A stretch of 64,000 nt of DNA from positions 29,068 to 93,067 of the forward strand of contig DAIDHN010000004.1 of the NCBI GenBank assembly GCA_027459665.1, read 5' to 3'. The position numbers and the translations under genes were made by a program. The notes beneath the pieces were generated by a model. The model saw only the letters and a program-made list of their open reading frames with translations, did not search any database and was not told the origin of the DNA. This document shows positions 37,044 to 45,055 of this stretch, piece by piece. Each line of letters starts with the position of its first letter. The stretch's first letter is position 1. The DNA comes from Chthonomonadaceae bacterium (lineage in GTDB: Bacteria; Armatimonadota; Chthonomonadetes; Chthonomonadales; Chthonomonadaceae).

Positions 37044-38144
37044 CTATATCTTGAAGCGCACGTGCAGAATGTCACCATCCTGCACAATGTACTCCTTGCC
37101 TTCCAGCCTCATTTTTCCTGCTGCACGGGCCTCATCCCAGCAGCCGCCTGCCGCCCGAAACTCCTCAAAGGCAATTACTTCTGCACGTATAAATCCCCGT
37201 GCAATGTCTGAGTGAATGCGTTCTGCTGCGGCTACGGCATTGGCGCCCCGCCGTATGGTCCATGCCCGCACCTCATCTTCTCCCACGGTGAAAAAGCTTT
37301 GCAGGCCCAGCGCTGCGTACACAGCGCGAATCAGGCGGTCGCGGGCAGCCTCTGCAATGCCCAGCGCCTGCAAAAATTCACGCTCTTCTTCCGGCTCCAT
37401 CTGAGCAACTTCCATCTCGGTACGCGCACAGAGAAAAATAAAAGGCATTTTCTGTTCAGAAGCAAACCCCGCAAGTTCGACAATGCTTTCAGGCAGTTCT
37501 TTTGCTGCGTCTGCTTCGTCTACGTTGGCGGCCAGTATGAGAGGCTTGCCAGAGACAAACGCATAGCTTCGAATAGAACGGCTCTCTTCTTCGGTAAGAT
37601 CAAGAGTGCGCACAGGCTGCAGGCTTTCCAAATGCTCCCTAATTTTCAGCAAAACTTGGCGCTCCGCCTCTTCTGCAGGAGAGAGTCTTTTTTGCGCTCT
37701 CGATTTTTCCAGTCTCTCCAGCCTGCCTTCTATTACTGTAAGGTCTGCCAACAGAAGCTCTTCCAGTATCTGCTGAACATCGCGCAGAGGGTTAACGCCA
37801 TCTTGCGAGGGCAGGCTCTCTTCTGAAAAAGCGCGCACTACCAGCGCGAGAGCCTCTACGTTGCGCACTGCTGCAAAAAAATCAGAGCCAAACTTGTCGC
37901 GCTTGCCCTGCGGCTCTTTTTTTTCAATGCGTGCGCCTCCTTCAGTAATTTCCAGCGCTGCCGGAGACACTTTTTTGGGTCGGCACTGCTCTACCGCATA
38001 ATCAAAACGAGGGTCTGGTACAGAAATCACACCCATGTGAATCTCTGGCGAACCGTAGGGGTTGAGGTCTGCCTGAGAACGGGTAAGCGCATTGTACAAA
38101 CTGGTTTTACCGCTCTGAGGAAGACCGATGATGCCTGCTTTCAT
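37044..38144 (-). CDS. YchF/Obg-like GTPase-family protein with DUF933 C-terminus, divergent G3 motif
   Basis: A 366-residue member of the OLA1/YchF family. It has the P-loop GLPQSGKTS at the N-terminus, a helical insertion, the NVDE motif in LILAANVDEAD typical of YchF, and a C-terminal TGS-like DUF933 domain (FFTVGEDEVRAWTIRRGANAVAAAERIHSDIARGFIRAEV). Where normal YchF has DIAGLVKGA (the DxxG switch II), this protein reads LEITEGGARIEKKE, so the G3 Asp and Gly are not in place. It may be a variant paralogue with altered nucleotide hydrolysis. ATG at 38144 is chosen because homology begins there. No Shine-Dalgarno is evident. Confidence 0.85.
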   Translation of the reverse strand: MKAGIIGLPQSGKTSLYNALTRSQADLNPYGSPEIHMGVISVPDPRFDYAVEQCRPKKVSPAALEITEGGARIEKKEPQGKRDKFGSDFFAAVRNVEALALVVRAFSEESLPSQDGVNPLRDVQQILEELLLADLTVIEGRLERLEKSRAQKRLSPAEEAERQVLLKIREHLESLQPVRTLDLTEEESRSIRSYAFVSGKPLILAANVDEADAAKELPESIVELAGFASEQKMPFIFLCARTEMEVAQMEPEEEREFLQALGIAEAARDRLIRAVYAALGLQSFFTVGEDEVRAWTIRRGANAVAAAERIHSDIARGFIRAEVIAFEEFRAAGGCWDEARAAGKMRLEGKEYIVQDGDILHVRFKI

Positions 38145-38339
38145 AAATAATGGGCGTAGAGGTACGCCAAACGCTCCTTTTGAAAAATTTGCACACTGCA
38201 CTATAGTGTACCTTACTGCAGAGGCGCGGCGTAAACGCTCGTTGCAGTGCAGCAGCATGAACATTGCAGCTAGGCAGCGGCAGAGGCCAAACCTGCAGAA
38301 ACTAGACAGAGTAAAAAAACTATTTTGAAATCTTTTTTG

Positions 38340-38363
38340 AGTGATACCAACTTTTATATCACT
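38340..38363. promoter_or_regulatory. Inverted repeat upstream of the ECF sigma operon
   Basis: AGTGATA (38340-38346) and TATCACT (38357-38363) form a perfect 7-bp inverted repeat around CCAACTTTTA. The CAACTT within it resembles an ECF-type -35 element, and GTGTACGA follows downstream. This would suit an autoregulated sigma promoter, but it is only a suggestion. The rest of the 280-bp gap shows no gene. Confidence 0.35.
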
Positions 38364-38424
38364 GTGTACGAATATATGTATGAGGCTTTCACAATAAGCC
38401 AGATCAACAAGGCGAAAGATCATC

Positions 38425-39027
38425 ATGCGACTGTCTATGCCCATCACTCACCTGTTGTACACAGGGAAAGAAAGCGAAGAAGCTCTCATTCGGGCCGCAC
38501 GCCGCGGAGAACGCTCTGCATTCGACCGCCTGCGGGCAATGTACGATGAAAACGTGCGAGCCTTCGTTTTAATGCAGGCAGGGCAGGCGGGAAGCGAAGA
38601 CATTGTACAGGATGCATGGCTGGCAGCATGGAAAGGAATCAACCGCTTCGACGGCCGCGCCCGTTTCAAAACATGGCTGTTCAGCATTGCCATGCACAAA
38701 TGCCAGGACTATCTGCGCACACAGCGCAGGCAGGCAAGATTGAATGATGCGAGCGAACTGAGCGAAGAAAGCAGCGCCATAGAACCTGCGTACCATGCCA
38801 TAGATGTACGCATTTCGCTGCGGGCTGCTGTGCAAAAGCTGCCTGAAGAGCAGCGTGAAGTGATTTGCATGTACTACTATCATGAGCTTACGCTAGGTGA
38901 GATAGCCCGCTTGCTAGAGCGAAACCTGAGTACCGTGAAATACCAGTTTTATAAGGCACATCAGCGTGTTGAACAGGAACTTGATACAGACGCCCTGGCG
39001 GTAACGGGGAGGCAGAGCCATGTTTGA
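38425..39027 (+). CDS. ECF-family RNA polymerase sigma factor
   Basis: A 200-residue group-4 sigma factor. Region 2 covers about 25-95 (FDRLRAMYDENVRAFVLM, EDIVQDAWLAAWKGINRFDGRARFKTWLFSIAMHKCQDYLR). Region 4 covers about 135-190 (LPEEQREVICMYYYHELTLGEIARLLERNLSTVKYQFYKAHQRV) with the helix-turn-helix. The next gene overlaps its end and codes for a small Cys/His anti-sigma factor, giving the usual ECF pair. ATG at 38425 has a weak AAGG upstream. A second ATG four codons later is possible. Its target regulon is unknown. Confidence 0.93.
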   Translation: MRLSMPITHLLYTGKESEEALIRAARRGERSAFDRLRAMYDENVRAFVLMQAGQAGSEDIVQDAWLAAWKGINRFDGRARFKTWLFSIAMHKCQDYLRTQRRQARLNDASELSEESSAIEPAYHAIDVRISLRAAVQKLPEEQREVICMYYYHELTLGEIARLLERNLSTVKYQFYKAHQRVEQELDTDALAVTGRQSHV

Positions 39028-39370
39028 TTGTGATATGCATTTTCAAGACCTGCTCATGCTTGCGCATGGCGAAGCCAGCCTGCTGCAAACCGCTGCCTTG
39101 AAACTTCATATGCTGCACTGCAGCAAATGCAGACGGCAGTACGAACAAAACAGGCAGCTCTCAAGCGCCCTTCATTCTGTTTTGAAAGGGGATGAGGGCA
39201 CACGCTGGAAACCAGTGCGCTGCACAGTGCAGCCAGCACGAAACTGGCTGTGGGTCGCCCTGCTTGCAGCTGCAATGCTGATGATATGGTATGACTTCAG
39301 GTCTGGTGCGTTTGGCAGTGCGCTCGATGCGCTGCCAAGCTGGCTGCACCCAGGCCACCACTGCGGTTAG
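39020..39370 (+). CDS. Anti-sigma factor with zinc-finger (ZAS) motif and one membrane helix
   Basis: A 116-residue protein whose start overlaps the sigma-factor stop by eight bases. The N-terminal helix bundle contains LKLHMLHCSKCRRQYEQ, an HxxxCxxC zinc anti-sigma motif. A single hydrophobic helix (about 73-90, NWLWVALLAAAMLMIWY) places the C-terminus across the membrane. Such proteins bind region 2 or 4 of the sigma factor until a signal releases it. The short outer part (about 25 residues) is unusual for a sensor and may need another partner. Confidence 0.82.
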   Translation: MFDCDMHFQDLLMLAHGEASLLQTAALKLHMLHCSKCRRQYEQNRQLSSALHSVLKGDEGTRWKPVRCTVQPARNWLWVALLAAAMLMIWYDFRSGAFGSALDALPSWLHPGHHCG

Positions 39371-39515
39371 CCGTTTTTTTTCAGAACGATTTTTGATAGA
39401 AGGGGCTTTGCCGATCTGTTTGGTAGTAATTGCAATATTTGCTGTCTGAAGTAAATCAGTGCAGATACGCAACCAATGTTTGGATAAACACTCTGAAAGG
39501 ATGGAGCAGAAAAAG

Positions 39516-40619
39516 ATGAAAAATAGTTTACGCATGGCTTTGGCCGGTTTGTGTACAGGCTTCTTGCTGTTGTCAATGCATGGCACAGCAATGGCACAGG
39601 GGTACACCCAGAGCAATCTGGTGTCTAATCTGCCCGGCGAGGCGGCCTGGACAGATGCCAGCCTGGTGAACCCATGGGGGGTATCTTTTAGCCCGACCGG
39701 GCCGTTTTGGGTATCAGACAATGGAACGGGAGTTTCTACACTGTACACAAGTAATGGTACTCCCATTCCCCTTGTGGTAAAAATTCCGATGCCGGCAGGC
39801 AAAACGGGCACTGCAGCCCCTACCGGCCAGGTATTCAATGGCACTCAGGGCTTTCAGGTTGGCCCTATGCAGCCCGCGCTGTTTATTTTTGTAACAGAAG
39901 ACGGCACCATATCAGGCTGGAACCCTGCAGCAAACCGCACCAATGCTATTTTGAAGGTAGATCATTCTTCGCAGGGAGCTGTGTACAAGGGCTGCGCACT
40001 AGACATGATTGGTCAGAATACCTATTTGTATGTAACCAATTTCAGCAAAGGCCGCGTAGAGGTGTACAACTCACAGTTTCAGCGGGTGCGCGGCAATGAC
40101 GATTCAGACAGCCGCCTGCTGGCAGAAGACGCTTTTCGCGATGAGCGCATTCCAGAGCGATATGCGCCCTTCAACATTCAGAGCGTAGGCAAGTACCTTG
40201 CGGTTACTTTTGCACAGCGAGACCGCACGGGAAGCAACGAGGTAGATGGACCGGGCCGGGGGTATGTTGATCTGTTTACCACACGCGGAAGGTTGGTAAT
40301 GCGCCTGCAGCATGGCAGCTTTATGAATGCTCCGTGGGGCATCGCCATGGCCCCGGCAGGGTTTGGGCCAGCCGCTGGCGATTTGCTGGTGGGCAATTTT
40401 GGCAGCGGATGGATAGGAGAGTTCAGCCCTGCAACAGGAATGTTTATGGGTTTTCTCTCTGATACACATGGAGCATGGATTACCATTCCCGGTATATGGG
40501 CCATTGCATTTGGCAATGGAGGCGCCGCCGGCAGTGTGAACTCTCTCTACTTTGCCGCGGGAATCAACGGGGAAAATGCCGGTTTGCTGGGCAGCCTGAG
40601 CTACAGCGCCGGTCCGTAG
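39516..40619 (+). CDS. Secreted TIGR03118-like propeller protein
   Basis: A 367-residue exported protein. ATG at 39516 follows GGAGCAG and starts a signal peptide ending near AMAQG. The body has repeated strands such as LVNPWGVSFSPTGPFWVSDNGTGVSTLYTSNGTPIPLVVKIP, GAVYKGCALDMIGQNTYLYVTNFSKGRVEVYNSQFQ and MNAPWGIAMAPAGFGPAAGDLLVGNFGSGWIGEFSPATG. These resemble the TIGR03118 family of secreted NHL-like propellers, whose function is not known. It lies 145 bp downstream of the anti-sigma gene on the same strand and could be part of the sigma regulon. Confidence 0.82.
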   Translation: MKNSLRMALAGLCTGFLLLSMHGTAMAQGYTQSNLVSNLPGEAAWTDASLVNPWGVSFSPTGPFWVSDNGTGVSTLYTSNGTPIPLVVKIPMPAGKTGTAAPTGQVFNGTQGFQVGPMQPALFIFVTEDGTISGWNPAANRTNAILKVDHSSQGAVYKGCALDMIGQNTYLYVTNFSKGRVEVYNSQFQRVRGNDDSDSRLLAEDAFRDERIPERYAPFNIQSVGKYLAVTFAQRDRTGSNEVDGPGRGYVDLFTTRGRLVMRLQHGSFMNAPWGIAMAPAGFGPAAGDLLVGNFGSGWIGEFSPATGMFMGFLSDTHGAWITIPGIWAIAFGNGGAAGSVNSLYFAAGINGENAGLLGSLSYSAGP

Positions 40620-40638
40620 CGGTGCGGCGCTGAAGCAG

Positions 40639-40678
40639 GCGAAACGGGTGAAGCTCTGCGGAGGTTCGCCCGTTTTGC
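40639..40678. terminator. Stem-loop between convergent genes
   Basis: GCGAAACGGGTGAA (40639-40652) pairs with TTCGCCCGTTTTGC (40665-40678), 14 bp with two G-U pairs. No long U-run follows, so it is a weak terminator candidate for both converging genes. Confidence 0.45.
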
Positions 40679-40690
40679 ATTTGTGCGGGC

Positions 40691-41878
40691 TTACTGCAGA
40701 GGAGCCGCCTGTTGTTTGCGTTCGAGATAGCGCATAAGCGGGCCTACGGTAAAGCCCTGCACCAGCAGGGAGAAAAGCACTACGCTGAATGCTGCTGAAA
40801 TAATAAACCCCCTGTACGGGAAGCTGGCTGGCAGCCCAAGGGCAAGCGCCATTCCCAGTGCGCCCCGCAACCCTCCCCACCAGAGCAGATGCTGCCAGCG
40901 TACTGGTATTTTTTCTCCCATCTGCCCTGCAAGGGCGCAAAGCGGGTATACAACCGCCCGCCCTGCAAGTGTGGCTGCAATGGCGCACAGTGCGGCTGCA
41001 GCTCCGCCCACCCATACCGGTCGGGCAGATTCTATGCCTACCAGCAGAAACACCAGCGAATTGGCAACAAAAGCTGCATACTGCCAAAAAGCAAGCACTG
41101 TTTTGCGTTCGGTTTCTTCCAGCTCGCGCACCAGGCCGAGGTTGCCTGCCACCACCCCGGCAGCCACTACAGAGACCACGCCAGAACAGTGCAAAAGGTC
41201 GGCAATGAAGTAAGAGCCATAGGCCAGCAGTGTGGTGAGCATGAGGTCCATTTGCGTATCATCCAGCTTCGAATGCAGGTGTGCTGCAGCCCAGCCAAGC
41301 AGACAGCCGGTAAGCGCTCCTCCTGCTGCAGTTTGCAGAAACAGTGTACAGCCATACAGCAGCGGGTGCCGGCTGCCAAGTGCCTGCAGCAGGGTGAGTG
41401 TGAAAGCTGCGGCGACACCATCGTTAAAAAGGCTTTCGGCCTCAAGCAGCAGCGTTAGCCGCTCTGGCGCGCCCATTCGATGAAACAGGGCAATCACCGA
41501 TACCGGGTCGGTAGCGGCCATAATTGCGCCAAACACCAGGGCAGACCGCATTGGCATATGCATCAGCCAGGCAAGCAGAGCGCCTGCGGCAAAGGCTGCC
41601 GCCAGCGTGCCTGCCAGGGCGAGCAGGGCAATGCCCCGAAACTCTTTTTTCAGGCTGTGCGCCGGTAAATGCAGGGCGCCTTCAAACAGTAGAGGGGGCA
41701 GCAGCACCGTAAGCAGCAGAGTTGGAGAAAACTGCGGGGTATGCGCCAGGTGAAGCGCGCCAATGCCCAGCCCCGTTAGCGCCAGCGCGGGCGCATAGTC
41801 AAGCTTGAAGCGGCGGGCGAGCAGGGCTACCAGAAATGCAGTGAGCAGCAGAGCGGTGAATGAAGCGCTGGTCAGCAT
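40691..41878 (-). CDS. CPA1-family sodium/proton antiporter
   Basis: A 395-residue integral membrane protein with 11-12 hydrophobic helices. The NhaP/CPA1 family pattern is seen: LLPPLLFEGALHLPAHSLKKEF, the AIMAATDPVSVIALFHRMGAPERLTLLLEAESLFNDGVAAAF block with the ion-binding Asp, and WGGLRGALGMALALGLP near the C-terminus. It exchanges Na+ or K+ for protons at the inner membrane. There is no cytoplasmic regulatory tail. ATG at 41878 has GGAGGG upstream, which itself overlaps an in-frame ATG at 41890 that is therefore not the start. It is last in the aroF-tyrA-epimerase series after an 88-bp gap. Confidence 0.9.
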   Translation of the reverse strand: MLTSASFTALLLTAFLVALLARRFKLDYAPALALTGLGIGALHLAHTPQFSPTLLLTVLLPPLLFEGALHLPAHSLKKEFRGIALLALAGTLAAAFAAGALLAWLMHMPMRSALVFGAIMAATDPVSVIALFHRMGAPERLTLLLEAESLFNDGVAAAFTLTLLQALGSRHPLLYGCTLFLQTAAGGALTGCLLGWAAAHLHSKLDDTQMDLMLTTLLAYGSYFIADLLHCSGVVSVVAAGVVAGNLGLVRELEETERKTVLAFWQYAAFVANSLVFLLVGIESARPVWVGGAAAALCAIAATLAGRAVVYPLCALAGQMGEKIPVRWQHLLWWGGLRGALGMALALGLPASFPYRGFIISAAFSVVLFSLLVQGFTVGPLMRYLERKQQAAPLQ

Positions 41879-41966
41879 GTTTCCCTCCATCTAAGCGAAA
41901 TAGGCATCTGCTGCACATAGGCGCATGCCGGTATGCAGCCGCATCAGCCAGAAGAGGAGATACGCC

Positions 41967-42818
41967 TCAGCTGCTGCGCCAGCTGTGTACAGCCCGCCAG
42001 TTCAGCGCCTGTTGCGCGTGGCTGCAGTCGATGAATGATCTGTACGGGTTTTGAGCGGTGTATTCTTCAGGGTTTTGTTTCCACAAAGCATGGGGGTAGG
42101 TTTGCCGGGCTGTTTCCAGGGTGGGCAAAGCCAGGGTAGTGTCTTCTGCAGTAAGCAGAAAACTATCGTGCAGCAGGTTTTGTACCGTGAGGCATTTCAT
42201 GGCGGCATCGCATACATCGCGCACATCTACATATGCAAAGTATTCGCTGCGCCCCCATTGCAAATCGCGTGTACTGCGTTCCTGCAGCCAGTGCATACGC
42301 TGAGGGGTCACTACATAAACTGGCCGCAGGCAGAAGGTTTTGAGGCCATGCGTTTCAGAAAAAGATCGGCATGCTTCCTCTGCCAGATGTTTGGAGAGCT
42401 GGTAGGGGCTGTTTGGATGTTTTGGGTGGGCATCATCTACCGGTAGATAGTGCGCGTATCTTCTGCCACCAACAAAACCCATAGAGTTCACGCTGGAGTA
42501 TGCAATTACGCGTTCAACGCCTGCTTCGTGAGCGGCAAAAAGTACATTGGTAGTGCCTGTCACATTCACATGCAGCACATCGGGGCCGGCGCCGTGCCTG
42601 TCGTTGGGAATGGCAGCCAGATGAATAACCGCGTCTACGTTTTGCATTGCGCGCCGCACTGTGTAGAGGTCGCACACATCACCGGGAATATGTTCCCAGT
42701 CACAGTCTTTGTACCTGGCAGAGCGATCCAGCGTACGAATGGTGTAGCCTGCCTGCAGCAGAGCTTCGGTTTGTACGGTTCCTATGTTTCCATTGCTGCC
42801 AGTAACCAGTACGCGCAT
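41967..42818 (-). CDS. NAD-dependent epimerase/dehydratase (extended SDR)
   Basis: A 283-residue extended short-chain dehydrogenase. It has the nucleotide-binding motif VLVTGSNGNIG, VIHLAAIPN, NVTGTTNVLFAAHEAGVERVIAYSS and the catalytic Tyr/Lys in SPYQLSKHLAEEA. The fold fits sugar-nucleotide epimerases or related uronate dehydrogenases, but the substrate cannot be told from sequence. ATG at 42818 starts 3 bp after the tyrA stop, with AAAGGA at 9 bases. Its place behind two aromatic-amino-acid genes is probably chance operon assembly. Confidence 0.86.
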   Translation of the reverse strand: MRVLVTGSNGNIGTVQTEALLQAGYTIRTLDRSARYKDCDWEHIPGDVCDLYTVRRAMQNVDAVIHLAAIPNDRHGAGPDVLHVNVTGTTNVLFAAHEAGVERVIAYSSVNSMGFVGGRRYAHYLPVDDAHPKHPNSPYQLSKHLAEEACRSFSETHGLKTFCLRPVYVVTPQRMHWLQERSTRDLQWGRSEYFAYVDVRDVCDAAMKCLTVQNLLHDSFLLTAEDTTLALPTLETARQTYPHALWKQNPEEYTAQNPYRSFIDCSHAQQALNWRAVHSWRSS

Positions 42819-42821
42819 GGC

Positions 42822-43667
42822 TCAATTTCCTTTCTCAGTAGAAGCAGCGTGCTGCGGGATGGCTGCAATTTCGGTTCGCAGTGCATGCAGCGCACGTTCA
42901 AAATAATCTATCTGCTGCAGCAGGCAGTCACGGTTTTCCTGAAAAATGCCTTTCCACAGTGTGCGGCTGGAAGCAGAAACCCGCAGCATATCGCTACAGC
43001 TGCCTCCTGCCAGTGCCCGTGCCTGCTGCTGCTCTGTTTCGCCTGCAAGTGTTTTGGCGTATGCAAATGAAAGCACATGCGGCAGGTGGCTTACAAGGGC
43101 GGCCAGCCTGTCATGCTGCTGGGCTTGCAGAAAGAGGGGTACTGCCCCCAGTGCTTCTGCCAGGCGCACCAGTTTGGCGCAGTATGTTTCGTTTGGGTCG
43201 GGGAGGGCGGTGCGCACCACTGCCCATGCCGCTCCTGCAAACAGTTGGGGGCGTGCTGCCGGCGCCCCGCTTTTAGGCGAACCTGCCATGGGGTGCCCAC
43301 CCACAAAGCGGCTGCCAAACAGCTGCTCTCCTGCTTGCACAATGCGTGTTTTTACGCCGCCAATATCTGTAACCAGTGCGTAAGGCGTTACAAAAGGGGC
43401 AGCGTTATGCATGAGCGCAGGCACGGTTTCTACCGGGGTGGCAAACACCACCAGGTCAGCCTGCTGCACAGCATTTTGCAGCGAGCAGGCTGTTTCATGG
43501 GCTGCCTCTGCCTGCATTGCCTGCTGCATCGCCAGCGGGGAGGCATCCCAGCAGACAACCTGGTGCGCCAGATGCAGCCGCCGCAGTTCTATGCCCAGCG
43601 AAGTGCCCATCATTCCGGTTCCCAGCAGAGCAGCTTTCTGAAAAAGCGGTGATATGGCAGACTGCAT
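42822..43667 (-). CDS. tyrA: Prephenate dehydrogenase
   Basis: A 281-residue NAD(P)-dependent enzyme that oxidatively decarboxylates prephenate (or arogenate) in tyrosine synthesis. It has the dinucleotide-binding start KAALLGTGMMGTSLGIELRR, DLVVFATPVETVPALM, VTDIGGVKTRIV, FVGGHPMAGSPKSG and the substrate-binding LVSHLPHVLSFAYA with the conserved His. There is no ACT domain. The start lies 5 bp after the aroF stop without an obvious Shine-Dalgarno, so translation is probably coupled to aroF. Confidence 0.93.
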   Translation of the reverse strand: MQSAISPLFQKAALLGTGMMGTSLGIELRRLHLAHQVVCWDASPLAMQQAMQAEAAHETACSLQNAVQQADLVVFATPVETVPALMHNAAPFVTPYALVTDIGGVKTRIVQAGEQLFGSRFVGGHPMAGSPKSGAPAARPQLFAGAAWAVVRTALPDPNETYCAKLVRLAEALGAVPLFLQAQQHDRLAALVSHLPHVLSFAYAKTLAGETEQQQARALAGGSCSDMLRVSASSRTLWKGIFQENRDCLLQQIDYFERALHALRTEIAAIPQHAASTEKGN

Positions 43668-43672
43668 GGGTT

Positions 43673-44716
43673 TCAGAAGACCTGTGCCGGCTGAGCCATC
43701 TGTTTGCCAACCACTTCTGCAACAGGTGCAATAGCAAGCATCAGCTCTTCAAACTGTGCGGGCGAGAGAGACTGCGGGCCGTCTTTGATAGCCATTTCAG
43801 GGCTGGGGTGCGTTTCTAGTATCAGCCCGTGCGCCCCTGCCGCCACTGCTCCCATGCTCACTGCTTTCACCAGGCTGCGTTTGCCGGTTGCATGTGAGGG
43901 GTCTGCAAAAACCGGTAGATGTGAAAGCTCCTGCGCGGCTGGTATGGCATTTAGATCGAAAGTATTGCGCGTGTAAGTCTCAAAAGTTCGTATGCCGCGT
44001 TCGCACAAAATCACCTCATAGTTGCCCTGGCTCACTATATACTCTGCCGCCTGCATCCACTCCTCAATGGTGCTGGCCCATCCTCGTTTCAGCATAACCG
44101 GCTTGCGTGCCTGCCCTACCTCGCGCAGCAGAGAGTAGTTGGCCATATTTCGTGTGCCTATCTGAAAAATGTCGGCGTACTGGGCAACGGTTTCCACATC
44201 ACGCGTATCCATTACTTCGGTTATAACAGGCAGGCCGGTTTCGTCACGAGCCTCTGCCAGCAGTTTCAGCCCTGCCTCGCCCATGCCATGAAACGAGTAG
44301 GGCGATGTAGAGGGTTTGTAGGCGCCCCCCCGCAAAATATGCGCTCCGCATTTTTTTACGTGGCGGGCTGTTTCTACAATCATTTCAGCCGACTCTACGG
44401 TGCATGGGCCGGCCATTATGCACAGCGCACTGCCTCCAATCTGCACGCCGCGCACATTGATGACAGTGCCTTCGGGCTTAAACGCCCTGCCCACAAGTTT
44501 GTAGGGTTTGAGAATGGGAACCACGCGCTCTACGCAGGGCAAAGCCTCATAGCGCTCTATCAGGTTTTCCTTGTCGCGTTCTGGGGTACCTATCACTCCA
44601 ACAATGGTGCGCTCTACTCCCTCTGAAAGATGTACTCCGTACCCTTTTGTTTTCAGGTCTGCCAGCAGGCTTTCCCGCTCCTCGCGGGTAGCTGAAGGCT
44701 GCAAAATAATAATCAA
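43673..44716 (-). CDS. aroF: 3-deoxy-7-phosphoheptulonate (DAHP) synthase
   Basis: A 347-residue enzyme condensing phosphoenolpyruvate and erythrose 4-phosphate, the first step to chorismate. It is of the type with an N-terminal ferredoxin-like regulatory domain (IIILQPSATREERESLLADLKTKGYGVHLSEG, about 1-70) and a barrel with CIMAGPCTVES, LRGGAYKPSTSPYSFHG, EVMDTRD, QIGTRNMANYSLL, VMLKRGWASTIEEW and PVFADPSHATGKR. The start is TTG at 44716: GGGAGG lies nine bases upstream and the protein then begins MIIILQP, as in relatives. The in-frame ATG at 44782 gives an unrelated N-terminus. tyrA follows directly. Confidence 0.93.
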   Translation of the reverse strand: MIIILQPSATREERESLLADLKTKGYGVHLSEGVERTIVGVIGTPERDKENLIERYEALPCVERVVPILKPYKLVGRAFKPEGTVINVRGVQIGGSALCIMAGPCTVESAEMIVETARHVKKCGAHILRGGAYKPSTSPYSFHGMGEAGLKLLAEARDETGLPVITEVMDTRDVETVAQYADIFQIGTRNMANYSLLREVGQARKPVMLKRGWASTIEEWMQAAEYIVSQGNYEVILCERGIRTFETYTRNTFDLNAIPAAQELSHLPVFADPSHATGKRSLVKAVSMGAVAAGAHGLILETHPSPEMAIKDGPQSLSPAQFEELMLAIAPVAEVVGKQMAQPAQVF

Positions 44717-44876
44717 TGCATTCTTCCTCCCATGTTTCCGCCTTCTGCAACATTGATGCGGCAGAAATACATGTGTTTCCATGTCGCCGGTTTAGGCGAT
44801 TTTTTGTGCGCTCTGGGCTGCACACGGGCAGGTATTCTGATTTCTGCAGACAGTGCATACATTTAGGGCGCAAAAC

Positions 44877-44904
44877 ATTTTACCATGCAGAATGCATTTG
44901 ATAA
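44877..44904 (-). promoter_or_regulatory. Promoter for the aroF-tyrA operon
   Basis: On the minus strand TTATCA (44904-44899) and extended TGG-TAAAAT (-10 at 44882-44877) are 16 bp apart. It faces aroF across a leader of about 160 nt in which I see no clear leader peptide or riboswitch. Confidence 0.45.
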
Positions 44905-44951
44905 GAGAAAGCAAAGCGTTTGTTTGAGGGGTTCAGATGACTGACGTATAT

Positions 44952-44967
44952 GAATCAGAATTGATTC
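44952..44967. promoter_or_regulatory. Palindrome abutting the secDF -35 box
   Basis: GAATCA-GAAT-TGATTC is a perfect 6-4-6 palindrome ending directly at the TTGACA of the secDF promoter. Its place suits an operator for a dimeric regulator. Confidence 0.45.
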
Positions 44968-44997
44968 TTGACATACATCCCTTCCTTCCCCTATAAT
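44968..44997 (+). promoter_or_regulatory. Sigma-70 promoter of secDF
   Basis: TTGACA at 44968-44973 and TATAAT at 44992-44997 are full consensus boxes with an 18-bp spacer. The leader to the TTG start at 45056 is about 50 nt. Confidence 0.85.
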
Positions 44998-45055
44998 ACA
45001 GACATCGGGTCACTGCCGCCTCAAAGCGGTCAACACTTCGGAGGTCTCTAGATTC

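Noticed and set aside
44784..44804. TCGCC-GGTTTA-GGCGA with six T on the plus strand
   Set aside because: The stem is only 5 bp and no rightward gene ends before it, so calling it a terminator is not justified.
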